DNA of 64,000 nucleotides from an uncultured Leifsonia sp. (GTDB taxonomy: Bacteria; Actinomycetota; Actinomycetes; Actinomycetales; Microbacteriaceae): the NCBI RefSeq assembly GCF_945957465.1, contig NZ_CAMFLC010000008.1, positions 1 to 64,000 of the forward strand, written 5' to 3'. This document shows positions 11,586-19,552 of this stretch, piece after piece. The notes under the pieces were generated by a model that saw only the letters and a program-made list of their open reading frames with translations, was not told the DNA's origin and ran no database searches. Position 1 is the first letter of the stretch. Every line of letters begins with the position of its first letter. The translations under genes were made by a program, and so were the position numbers.

Positions 11586-12008
11586 TCAGCCGAACCAGAG
11601 CGCGAGCTCGCGCTGGGCCGACTCGGGCGAGTCCGAGCCGTGGACGAGGTTCTGCTGCACCTTGAGTCCCCAATCGCGCGCCAGGTCGCCGCGGATCGTG
11701 CCGGGGAGGGCGGTGGTCGGGTCGGTCGCACCGGCGAGAGAGCGGAAGCCCTCGATCACGCGATTGCCTGCCACGCGCAGCGCGACGATCGGGCCGGACT
11801 CCATGAACTCCACGAGCGGCTCGTAGAACGGCTTGCCCTCGTGCTCGGCGTAGTGCTTCGCCAGCAGCTCGCGCTCGGCCTGCAGCATGCGCACGTCGAC
11901 GAGCGAATAGCCCTTCGCCTCGATGCGGCGCAAGATCTCGCCCGTGAGATTGCGGGCGACTCCGTCGGGCTTGACGAGTACGAGGGTCTCTTCGACAGCG
12001 GTGGTCAT
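11586..12008 (-). CDS. ndk: nucleoside diphosphate kinase
   Basis: Ndk transfers the gamma phosphate between nucleoside di- and triphosphates through a phosphohistidine. The protein has 140 residues. It begins TLVLVKPDGVARNL, has the family GTIRGDLA block, and carries the catalytic histidine in NLVHGSDSPESAQRE. The ATG is preceded by CGGAGAACAG and overlaps the upstream DUF4233 stop. It is the last gene of the ileS-folC-DUF4233-ndk chain, followed by a strong terminator. Confidence 0.97.
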   Translation of the reverse strand: MTTAVEETLVLVKPDGVARNLTGEILRRIEAKGYSLVDVRMLQAERELLAKHYAEHEGKPFYEPLVEFMESGPIVALRVAGNRVIEGFRSLAGATDPTTALPGTIRGDLARDWGLKVQQNLVHGSDSPESAQRELALWFG

Positions 12009-12403
12009 CTGTTCTCCGTTCGGTTGTTCCGGTCGATGCGGGAAGCGGCGATCATGCAGTAGGTCCACATGGCCGTGAAGATCGCCCCCACGATGAAGAA
12101 GGCGGGCACCAGGAACCCGGCGGCGACGACGAGGAGCTGCACGATCCAGCCCAGCACGACGCCGACGCGGTTGCGCATCAGCCCGATGGCGGCGATCATC
12201 AGCATGACGACGGCCGCTCCCCCGCCCAACGCTATCCACGCCGGCAGGCTCTTGAGCCCGAAGAGCACGAGTGCCCCCAGGAAGACGACGATGAGCTCGA
12301 AGCCGAGCACGATCGAGCCCAGACTCTCGCGGAGGGACCGCTGTCGACGGGCTCGCGGCGGCTTCGCGGGCCGCGCGGGGCTCCCGGAGGTCTGATCGCT
12401 CAC
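12005..12403 (-). CDS. DUF4233 four-helix membrane protein
   Basis: This 132-residue protein starts at a GTG that overlaps the folC stop (GTGA). A short basic N-terminus (residues 1-25) precedes four predicted membrane helices, the first ESLGSIVLGFELIVVFLGALVLFGL. The last loop carries TYCMIAASRIDRNN. Small DUF4233 proteins are characteristically encoded between folC and ndk in actinobacteria. Function is unknown. It overlaps genes at both ends, so its expression is tied to folate and nucleotide genes. Confidence 0.9.
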   Translation of the reverse strand: MSDQTSGSPARPAKPPRARRQRSLRESLGSIVLGFELIVVFLGALVLFGLKSLPAWIALGGGAAVVMLMIAAIGLMRNRVGVVLGWIVQLLVVAAGFLVPAFFIVGAIFTAMWTYCMIAASRIDRNNRTENR

Positions 12404-13767
12404 TCGGCCGCGTCCTTCCAGCCCTGCTCGTCTGCGTACGCCATCGCCGCTCCCACCAGCACGATCGAACCGGTGACCACGACGGCGCGCCGGGGCTCCT
12501 CGGCCGCCCACTCGCGGGCCGCCTCCACAGCGTCGAGGGCGTCGGAGTAGACGATCGTCGCCTCGTCGCCGGCCTCCTCGCGGACGATGTCGCCCAGCTC
12601 GTCGGCCGGCAGGGCGCGGTCGGAGGACGGCTCCGTCACGAAGAACTGCGTTGCGAGGGGCGTGAGCGCCCTCACCACACCCCGGGCGTCCTTGTCGCCC
12701 AGGCTGCCCAGCACGAAGGTGACCTCATCGAAGTCGAAGTAGCGGCGCAGGGCGTCGGCCAGCGTCGCCGCTCCCGCCGGGTTGTGCGCCGCGTCGACGA
12801 GGATGGTCGGCTCGATGCCGACCAGCTGCAGGCGCCCGGGCGAGGTCGCCGTGGCGAAGCCCTCCTCGACCAGATCGGCCTTGAGCGGCCGGCTGCCGCG
12901 ACCGAGGAACGTCTCGACGGCGGCGACGGCGACGGCGGCGTTCTGAGCCTGATGATCGCCGTAGAGCGGGAGGAACACGTCTTCATACGTCGCGGCGCGC
13001 CCACGGACCGTCACCAGCTGGCCGCCCACGGCCACCCGGGTCTCCACGACGTCGAACGCCTGCGGCTGCGCGGCGAGGGTCGACTCGGTCAACCGCGCGG
13101 CCTCCTCCAGTTCGGCCATGGCCTCCGGAGCCTGGGCCGAGCTGACGACGTCGGCGGACGGCTTGATGATCCCGGACTTGGTGCGCGCGATCTCGCGCAC
13201 CGTGTCGCCGAGTTGCTTGGTGTGATCGAGAGAGATCGGAGTGAAGACCGCGACCTGGCCGTCACCGACGTTGGTCGAATCCCACTCGCCACCCATCCCG
13301 ACCTCGATCACCGCGACGTCGACGGGAGAATCGGCGAACGCGGCGAACGCCAGAGCCGTCAGGGCCTCGAAGAAAGTCAGCGGCGCCTTGCCCCGCTCCT
13401 CCAGCTCGGCGTCGACGATCTCCAGGTACGGACGGACGTCCTCCCAGTTGCGCACCAGCGCCTCGTCGGAGATCGGCTGGCCGTCGATCATGATCCGCTC
13501 GTTGAAGCGCACCAGATGGGGGCTCGTGAGCAGACCCGTGCGCAGCCCGTAGGCGCGCAGGATGCTCTCGGCGATGCGGCTAGTGGATGTCTTTCCGTTC
13601 GTCCCGGTGACGTGGATGATCGGGTACGCCCGCTGCGGGTCGCCGAGGAGCTCGACTGCGCGACGCGTCGCGTCGAGGCGACGTTCCGGGGCGCCTTCGC
13701 CGATGCGCGCGAGCAGCGCCTGGTAAACAGCCTCGGCGTCGTCGCGCAGCTCTTCGTCGTCGGTCAT
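12400..13767 (-). CDS. folC: folylpolyglutamate synthase / dihydrofolate synthase FolC
   Basis: FolC joins glutamate to dihydropteroate and adds further glutamates to folates, using ATP. The 455-residue Mur-ligase-like enzyme has the P-loop VTGTNGKTS (53-61), the omega-loop region [12 protein letters not shown], and the conserved [14 protein letters not shown] and DAAHNPAG segments. Start and stop both overlap neighbours by 4 bp (ileS upstream, DUF4233 downstream). The enzyme makes the cofactor needed for one-carbon metabolism. Confidence 0.96.
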   Translation of the reverse strand: MTDDEELRDDAEAVYQALLARIGEGAPERRLDATRRAVELLGDPQRAYPIIHVTGTNGKTSTSRIAESILRAYGLRTGLLTSPHLVRFNERIMIDGQPISDEALVRNWEDVRPYLEIVDAELEERGKAPLTFFEALTALAFAAFADSPVDVAVIEVGMGGEWDSTNVGDGQVAVFTPISLDHTKQLGDTVREIARTKSGIIKPSADVVSSAQAPEAMAELEEAARLTESTLAAQPQAFDVVETRVAVGGQLVTVRGRAATYEDVFLPLYGDHQAQNAAVAVAAVETFLGRGSRPLKADLVEEGFATATSPGRLQLVGIEPTILVDAAHNPAGAATLADALRRYFDFDEVTFVLGSLGDKDARGVVRALTPLATQFFVTEPSSDRALPADELGDIVREEAGDEATIVYSDALDAVEAAREWAAEEPRRAVVVTGSIVLVGAAMAYADEQGWKDAAE

Positions 13768-16700
13768 CGGGCGTCCTCCACCTTCGTCACGCCGACCGTG
13801 AACCGTCCCGCGTTCGCGAACTGGCCTGCTGCGAACTCCTTGACGAAGCCCTCGCCGTCGTCCGCGAGGTCGTCGTCCGCCGAGACGAACGCGAACTCCA
13901 GGGCCAGCGTCTCCGCCGCGATGTCGACGGCGTCTCCCGCCAGGGCGATGGCCCGGACATCGTCGTCGTGATCGAACGCGACGCTCAGCTCGATCCGGTC
14001 GCTCACGTCGAGCCCGGCCGCCTTGCGGGTGTCCTGCACCGCGCGGATGACGTCGCGGGCCAGACCCTCGGCCTCCAGTTCGGGCGTCGTGGCGGTGTCG
14101 AGCAGCACGAACCCCCCGCCGGGCAGCAGTGCCAGAGCCGACGAGGCATCCTCGTCGGCCTGCGCGGTCTCCAGCACCAGCTCGTACTCGCCCTCGACCA
14201 GCTCCACGCCGCCAACCGTAACGACTCCGTCGTGCTCCGACCAGTCACCGGAGCGAGCGGCCTGGATCACCTGCTGCACCTGCTTGCCGAGCCGCGGTCC
14301 GGCCGCGCGGGCGTTCACCGTCAACCGGCTGGTGATGCCGTAGGAGGCCGCGCTGTCGTCGGCGAGCTCGACCAGCTCGACCGCCTTGACGTTGAGCTCG
14401 TCGCGCAGGATCCCCTCGAACGGACGGAGGGCCTCCGCGTCGGCGGCGACCACCGTGAGCGACGCCAGCGGCAGGCGCACCCGGCGGCCGGACTGCTTGC
14501 GCAGCGAGAGGGTGGTCGAGCTGATCGCCCGGATGCGGTCCATCGCGTCGACGAGCTCGTCGTCGGCGGGGAAAAGGCCCGCCTCGGGCCAGTCCGTCAG
14601 GTGGACGCTGCGGCCGCCGGTGAGGTCCTTCCAGATCCGCTCGGCGACCAGGGGCAGCAGCGGGGCCGCCACCCGGGTCACCGTCTCGAGCACGGTGTAG
14701 AGGGTGTCGAACGCCTCGGTGCCGGCGCCGTCCTCCGACACTCCCACCCAGAACCGGTCGCGCGAGCGACGCACGTACCAGTTCGTGAGCACGTCGGCGA
14801 AGTCACGGAGCTTCGCAGCGGCGAGCGTCGAGTCCAGGCCCTCGAGGTCGGCGGTCACGGCCTCCACGAGGTCGCGCGTCTTCGCCAGCAGGTAGCGGTC
14901 GAGCACGTCGGTGGAGGCAGTCGAGTGCTTCGCCTCGTAGCCGGTGGCGTTCGCGTAGAGCGAGAAGAAGTACCAGGTGCTCCAGAGCGGCAGCAGGACC
15001 TGGCGGACACCTTCGCGGATGCCCTCCTCCGTCACGATCAGGTTGCCGCCGCGCAGCACGGGGCTCGACATCAGGAACCAGCGCATCGCGTCGGAGCCGT
15101 CGCGGTCGAAGACCTCGTTGACGTCGGGATAGTTGCGCAGCGACTTCGACATCTTCTGACCGTCGCTGCCGAGCACGATGCCGTGCGAGATCACGTTCTT
15201 GAACGCGGCGCGATCGAACAGGGCGGTGCCGAGCGTGTGCAGCAGGTAGAACCAGCCACGCGTCTGGCCGATGTACTCGACGATGAAGTCCGCGGGGTTG
15301 TGGCTGTCGAACCAGTCGTGGTTCTCGAACGGATAGTGCACCTGGGCGAACGGCATCGAACCCGAGTCGAACCAGACGTCGAGCACGTCGGGGATGCGGC
15401 GCATGGTCGACCGGCCCGTCGGGTCGTCGGGGTTGGGCCGGGTGAGCTCGTCGATGAACGGGCGGTGGAGGTCGGGCTCGCCGGCGGCGTTGACCGGCAG
15501 CCTCCCGAAGTCGCACTCGATCTCCTCCAGGGAGCCGTACACATCGACGCGCGGGTAGGCGGGGTCGTCGCTCTTCCACACCGGGATCGGCGAACCGAAG
15601 TAGCGGTTGCGCGACACCGACCAGTCGCGGGCGCCGGCGAGCCACTTGCCGAACTGGCCGTCCTTGACGTTCTCGGGAACCCAGTTGATGCCCTGGTTGA
15701 GCTCGACCATGCGGTCGCGGAACTCGGTGACGCGCACGAACCAGCTCGACACCGCCTTGTAGATGAGCGGGTTGCGGCACCGCCAGCAGTGCGGGTACGA
15801 GTGCTCGTAGCTCGCCTGACGCAGCAGGCGGCCTTGCTCGCGCAGCAGCGTCGTGAGCGGCTTGTTCGCCTCGAACACCTGAAGACCCGCGACGTCCTGC
15901 ACCTCCGGGAGGAAGCGGGCGCCGTCGTCCACCGAGATGATGACCGGGATGCCGGCCGCCTCGCAGACACGCTGGTCGTCTTCGCCGTATGCGGGGGCCT
16001 GGTGGACGATGCCCGTGCCGTCCTCTGTCGTCACATAGTCGTCGACGAGGATCTGCCAGGCGTTCTGCGTGCCGTACTTCTCGGTGTCGGCGTAGTAGTC
16101 CCACAGCCGGTCGTACGTCACGCCCTCCAGCTCGCGGCCAGGGATCGTGCGCAGGACGGCCGCGCGGGCGGCCTCCGGAGATCCGTAGCCGAGGTCTTTC
16201 GCGTAGTTGCCGACCAGGTCGACGGCCAGCAGATACTCCCCGCTGAGCGATTCCTCCTCGTGCAGCCCGGCGGTGCGCCCTCCGCTCGCGTGTCCGTGGA
16301 CATCGGCGGCGCCGTTCGGACCGGCGGGGACCACCGCGTACGAGATGTCGGGGCCGACCACCAGCGCGAGGTTCGTGGGCAGCGTCCACGGCGTCGTCGT
16401 CCAGGCCAGCGCACGCACGCCGGTCAGGCCCAGTGCCTCCGCTTTGGCTCCTGTCAGGGGGAAGGTCACGGTGACCGTCTGGTCCTGGCGCATCTTGTAG
16501 ACGTCGTCGTCCATGCGCAGCTCGTGGTTGGACAGCGGGGTCTGGTCACGCCAACAGTACGGGAGCACGCGGTGGCCCTCGTAGGCGAGACCCTTCTCGT
16601 GCAACTGCTTGAACGCCCAGATCACCGACTCCATGTACGAGGTGTCGAGCGTTTTGTAGTCGTTGTCGAAGTCGACCCAGCGTGCCTGGCGGGTGACGTA

Positions 16701-17150
16701 CTCCTGCCACTCGCGCGTGTACCGCAGCACGGAGTCCTTCGCGGCCTGGTTGAACGCCGCGAGCCCCATCTCCTCGATCTGGCTCTTGTCGGTGATGCCC
16801 AACTGCCGCTCGGCCTCCAACTCGGCGGGCAGCCCGTGGGTGTCCCAGCCGAAGCGGCGTTCGACCTTCTTGCCGCGCATGGTCTGGAAGCGCGGGAAGA
16901 CGTCCTTCGCGTACCCGGTGAGCAGGTGACCGTAGTGCGGTAGGCCGTTCGCGAACGGCGGTCCGTCGTAGAACACCCACTCGGGCGCCCCCTCGCGGTT
17001 CTCGACCGACGCGCGGAACGTGCCGTCCTCAGCCCAGAAGGCGAGGACGTCGGTCTCGATCTCCGGGAACACCGGCGATGGCGTGACGTCCTGGCGCGGT
17101 TCGCGCCCGGACTCGGCGGATCCATCCGGCGCAGACTTGGGGTACGGCAT
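13764..17150 (-). CDS. ileS: isoleucyl-tRNA synthetase
   Basis: IleRS charges tRNA-Ile. The 1128-residue protein is the long, eukaryote-like class I form common in actinobacteria. It has HYGH (residues 72-75) and KMSKS (666-670), an internal CWRCRNPL zinc-type pair before the editing/core junction, and an anticodon-binding C-terminal domain. GGAG precedes the ATG. The 220-nt leader upstream carries a T-box element with an AUC specifier, so expression should respond to uncharged tRNA-Ile. folC, DUF4233 and ndk follow with 4-bp overlaps and so may share this control. Confidence 0.97.
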   Translation of the reverse strand: MPYPKSAPDGSAESGREPRQDVTPSPVFPEIETDVLAFWAEDGTFRASVENREGAPEWVFYDGPPFANGLPHYGHLLTGYAKDVFPRFQTMRGKKVERRFGWDTHGLPAELEAERQLGITDKSQIEEMGLAAFNQAAKDSVLRYTREWQEYVTRQARWVDFDNDYKTLDTSYMESVIWAFKQLHEKGLAYEGHRVLPYCWRDQTPLSNHELRMDDDVYKMRQDQTVTVTFPLTGAKAEALGLTGVRALAWTTTPWTLPTNLALVVGPDISYAVVPAGPNGAADVHGHASGGRTAGLHEEESLSGEYLLAVDLVGNYAKDLGYGSPEAARAAVLRTIPGRELEGVTYDRLWDYYADTEKYGTQNAWQILVDDYVTTEDGTGIVHQAPAYGEDDQRVCEAAGIPVIISVDDGARFLPEVQDVAGLQVFEANKPLTTLLREQGRLLRQASYEHSYPHCWRCRNPLIYKAVSSWFVRVTEFRDRMVELNQGINWVPENVKDGQFGKWLAGARDWSVSRNRYFGSPIPVWKSDDPAYPRVDVYGSLEEIECDFGRLPVNAAGEPDLHRPFIDELTRPNPDDPTGRSTMRRIPDVLDVWFDSGSMPFAQVHYPFENHDWFDSHNPADFIVEYIGQTRGWFYLLHTLGTALFDRAAFKNVISHGIVLGSDGQKMSKSLRNYPDVNEVFDRDGSDAMRWFLMSSPVLRGGNLIVTEEGIREGVRQVLLPLWSTWYFFSLYANATGYEAKHSTASTDVLDRYLLAKTRDLVEAVTADLEGLDSTLAAAKLRDFADVLTNWYVRRSRDRFWVGVSEDGAGTEAFDTLYTVLETVTRVAAPLLPLVAERIWKDLTGGRSVHLTDWPEAGLFPADDELVDAMDRIRAISSTTLSLRKQSGRRVRLPLASLTVVAADAEALRPFEGILRDELNVKAVELVELADDSAASYGITSRLTVNARAAGPRLGKQVQQVIQAARSGDWSEHDGVVTVGGVELVEGEYELVLETAQADEDASSALALLPGGGFVLLDTATTPELEAEGLARDVIRAVQDTRKAAGLDVSDRIELSVAFDHDDDVRAIALAGDAVDIAAETLALEFAFVSADDDLADDGEGFVKEFAAGQFANAGRFTVGVTKVEDAR

Positions 17151-17362
17151 CTCTCTCCTGGCAGTTCTCGTCTCTGCACGAGGACGCCGGACGCTTGCGC
17201 ACCCGCCGCGGTACCACCCCGCTTGCCCCTTCCGCCTGCGGCGCCGGAGAGGGCCTCTCGTTCTGCGGCTGTGACGGGCCTGCCCCGTTCGGTTCTACTG
17301 AGCGGATGCGTTCCCGCTGTTCTTCCGAAGACTCGCCGGTGATTGCCGGGTCGACGTCGCTC
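17151..17362 (-). promoter_or_regulatory. T-box riboswitch leader of ileS
   Basis: On the minus strand, 17206-17220 reads GGGGTGGTACCGCGG, matching the conserved T-box motif AGGGUGGNACCGCG that pairs with the NCCA end of uncharged tRNA. Further 5', AGCG/CGCT arms enclose a loop with an AUC isoleucine codon (17305-17307), the likely specifier in a short stem I. CCTCTCC (17246-17252) could pair with the AGGAGAG ribosome binding site (17153-17159), and no U-tract terminator is present. This suggests translational control, as known for actinobacterial ileS T-boxes. A TAGACT -10 box at 17368-17373 would start the leader. Confidence 0.88.
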
Positions 17363-17367
17363 CCGTC

Positions 17368-17373
17368 AGTCTA
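17368..17373 (-). promoter_or_regulatory. -10 box TAGACT for the ileS T-box transcript
   Basis: TAGACT (minus strand) overlaps the stop codon of the upstream TetR-type gene. The predicted start near 17361 fits the 5' end expected for the T-box leader. No clear -35 is visible. Confidence 0.5.
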
Positions 17374-18033
17374 TCGGTTCGTGAGGGCGGCTGCGTAGCC
17401 CGCGCACACCGGCTCGACGGCCTCGCGCATCACCGGAGTCAGCGGCCCGCGCCCGACCCCGGCGCGCGCCCACGCACCGGCCGCGGCGACCGCTGCGCCG
17501 ACGACCGCCGTGGCAGCCGCCCGCGGGAGGAGGCCGTCGGCGTCGTCGCCCGAGCGCCGCGCGATCGCGGCCGACACCTGGCGCACGACGGCCAGGAAGC
17601 GCGGGAGCGCCGACGCCTGCAGCTCGGCGTCCGTGCCCATCAATTCCACCTGCGTCACCGCAAGGGGCAGGCGCTCCGGCCCGAAGCCGTCGGCCAGCCG
17701 CAGGACCGCGGCGAGGACGGCGGCCATGGGCTCCACGTCGTCGTTCGCGGCGGCGAGCATGCCGGGGAAGGCCGCCAACGACTCGTCGACCTCCAGCCAG
17801 AGCAGGTCGCTCTTGGAGGAGAAGTAGTTGAAGAAGGTCGCCCGGCTCACGCCCGCCCTTCGCGCGATGTCGTCCACGGTCGTCCCGGCGTAGGTCTGCT
17901 CGAGGAACAGTTCGGCAGCGGCCTCCGCCAGCATCCCCCGGGACGAGGCGCGGGGCCGGCCGGAAGCGGATGCACCCGCTCCCGCGGCCCGGTGACCGCT
18001 GCCTTCGCGGATGCTGGAATGGCGCGGTGTCAT
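17371..18033 (-). CDS. TetR/AcrR family transcriptional regulator
   Basis: This 220-residue regulator has an N-terminal helix-turn-helix (about residues 32-80: GMLAEAAAELFLEQTYAGTTVDDIARRAGVSRATFFNYFSSKSDLLW), the classic TetR DNA-binding signature. An Ala-rich ligand-binding C-terminal domain of unknown specificity follows. The ATG at 18033 is preceded by GAGGAG; codons further upstream run into the divergent promoter. It is transcribed away from an MHS transporter 64 bp off, the usual arrangement for a local repressor. Its target is probably that transporter. Confidence 0.92.
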   Translation of the reverse strand: MTPRHSSIREGSGHRAAGAGASASGRPRASSRGMLAEAAAELFLEQTYAGTTVDDIARRAGVSRATFFNYFSSKSDLLWLEVDESLAAFPGMLAAANDDVEPMAAVLAAVLRLADGFGPERLPLAVTQVELMGTDAELQASALPRFLAVVRQVSAAIARRSGDDADGLLPRAAATAVVGAAVAAAGAWARAGVGRGPLTPVMREAVEPVCAGYAAALTNR

Positions 18034-18053
18034 CGTGCGTTGTCTCCTCACGC

Positions 18054-18073
18054 CTAATATTGGACCCGGTTCA
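18054..18073. promoter_or_regulatory. overlapping divergent promoters and candidate TetR operator
   Basis: TAATAT (plus, 18055-18060) and TATTAG (minus, 18054-18059) are -10-like boxes facing opposite ways over the same bases. An imperfect inverted repeat TGGACC-C-GGTTCA (18061-18073) abuts them. A repressor bound here would block both genes. This is inference from position and symmetry only. Confidence 0.45.
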
Positions 18074-18097
18074 GATACCTCAGTCAGAAGGACACCC

Positions 18098-19459
18098 GTG
18101 ACCTCCACCCCCACGATCGCCGTCAGCGAGACCGACCGCCCCGGGATCACTCCGGGCACGGCCCGCCGCGTCGCCATCGCTTCGTTCGTCGGAACCTCCC
18201 TCGAATCGTACGACTTCTATCTCTACGCATACTTCGCCGCCTTCTTCGTCGGCCCGCTCTTCTTCACGCCGCTCGGGGCGTTCGGCGGCGTGCTCGCCGG
18301 CTTCCTCGCGATCGCCGCCGGCTTCGTGATCCGACCGGTCGGCGCCGTCGTCTTCGGACACCTGGGCGACCGGATCGGGCGGCGCCCCGTGCTGCTGATG
18401 ACGATCCTGCTCATGGGGGTCAGCACGGGCCTCGTCGGGCTGCTGCCGACGTACGCCGCCGCCGGCTGGTTCGGCGGTGTGGCGCTGGTGATCCTGCGCC
18501 TCGTGCAGGGCCTCTCGCTGGGTGGCGAGTGGGGAGGCTCGATCCTGCTCGCGACGGAGTACGCCAACCCGAAGCGCCGCGGGTTCTACGCCGCACTCCC
18601 CCAGCTCGGCTCACCGGTCGGCTCGATCCTGAGCGCCGTGGTCTTCATCGTCCTCACGCTCACCATGTCGCAGGCCGACATCGCCGCGTGGGGCTGGCGC
18701 ATCCCGTTCCTGACGGCTTTCCCGCTGCTGCTGATCTCGCTCTACCTGCGCTGGTCGATCGACGAGACGCCGGTGTTCCGCAAGCTCGTGGAGACCGGCC
18801 GACGCGACCGCTTCCCGGTGATCGACGTCTTCGCCAAGGCGCCGACCGCGTTCATCATCGCGATCGGCGCCGCGGTGCTCGGCATCGGCTCGTACTCGCT
18901 GATGAACACCTACATGGTCGACTACGGCACGGCCGTGCTCGGATTCAAGTTCCAGGACCTCCTGGTCGCCACGACGATCGGCGGCCTGCTGCAGCTCGTC
19001 ACCATCCCGCTGTTCGGACTCTGGGCCGCCAGGATCGGCTCGGCGCGTGTCGTGGCGATCGGAGCCATCGGCACGCTGATCGTCGCGTTCCCGATGTACT
19101 TCCTGCTGCAGTCCGCGTCGTTCGCAGTGCTCGTGGGGAGCATGATCATCGGAGGCATCCTCCCGACGCTCTCGTGGGCGGGCCTGGGCGGCCTGATGTC
19201 CGATCTCTTCCCGAGCCCGATCCGCTACAGCGCGCTCTCCGTGGCCTACAGCGTCGCGGCGCTGCTCACCTCGTTCGTGCCCGCGCTCACCCTGGTCTTC
19301 GGCAACGCGGTCGGCAACGCCTGGTGGCACCCGGGCATCGTGCTGGCGGTGATGTCCCTCATCACCCTCGTCGCCGCCTGGGCCGCCGCCCGGCGTCGCC
19401 CGATCCTCGACGAGGATGTCGCGCCCGCGGCAGAGACCGCCGCGGAGGCGACCGTCTGA
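18098..19459 (+). CDS. MHS family MFS transporter (metabolite:proton symporter)
   Basis: This 453-residue, 12-helix transporter has the metabolite:H+ symporter signature: ASFVGTSLESYDFYLYAYFAA at the first helix, GHLGDRIGRRPVLLMTI at loop 2-3, and RLVQGLSLGGEWGGSILLATEYA. Relatives carry alpha-ketoglutarate, shikimate, proline/betaine or aromatic acids; the substrate here cannot be told. The GTG at 18098 follows AAGGAC. It is divergent from a TetR regulator, which probably controls it. Confidence 0.92.
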   Translation: MTSTPTIAVSETDRPGITPGTARRVAIASFVGTSLESYDFYLYAYFAAFFVGPLFFTPLGAFGGVLAGFLAIAAGFVIRPVGAVVFGHLGDRIGRRPVLLMTILLMGVSTGLVGLLPTYAAAGWFGGVALVILRLVQGLSLGGEWGGSILLATEYANPKRRGFYAALPQLGSPVGSILSAVVFIVLTLTMSQADIAAWGWRIPFLTAFPLLLISLYLRWSIDETPVFRKLVETGRRDRFPVIDVFAKAPTAFIIAIGAAVLGIGSYSLMNTYMVDYGTAVLGFKFQDLLVATTIGGLLQLVTIPLFGLWAARIGSARVVAIGAIGTLIVAFPMYFLLQSASFAVLVGSMIIGGILPTLSWAGLGGLMSDLFPSPIRYSALSVAYSVAALLTSFVPALTLVFGNAVGNAWWHPGIVLAVMSLITLVAAWAAARRRPILDEDVAPAAETAAEATV

Positions 19460-19552
19460 TCCGCCGGGTCATGGCTCTCCGGTACCCTGGAACGCGTTCC
19501 CACACTCAGGCACCCCGTTGACACGGTGCCGCACATATCGAATCGGAGAGCC

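Noticed and set aside
13968..16943. 991-codon plus-strand open frame opposite ileS
   Set aside because: Shadow frame caused by GC-rich third positions. The minus strand carries HIGH and KMSKS motifs of IleRS.
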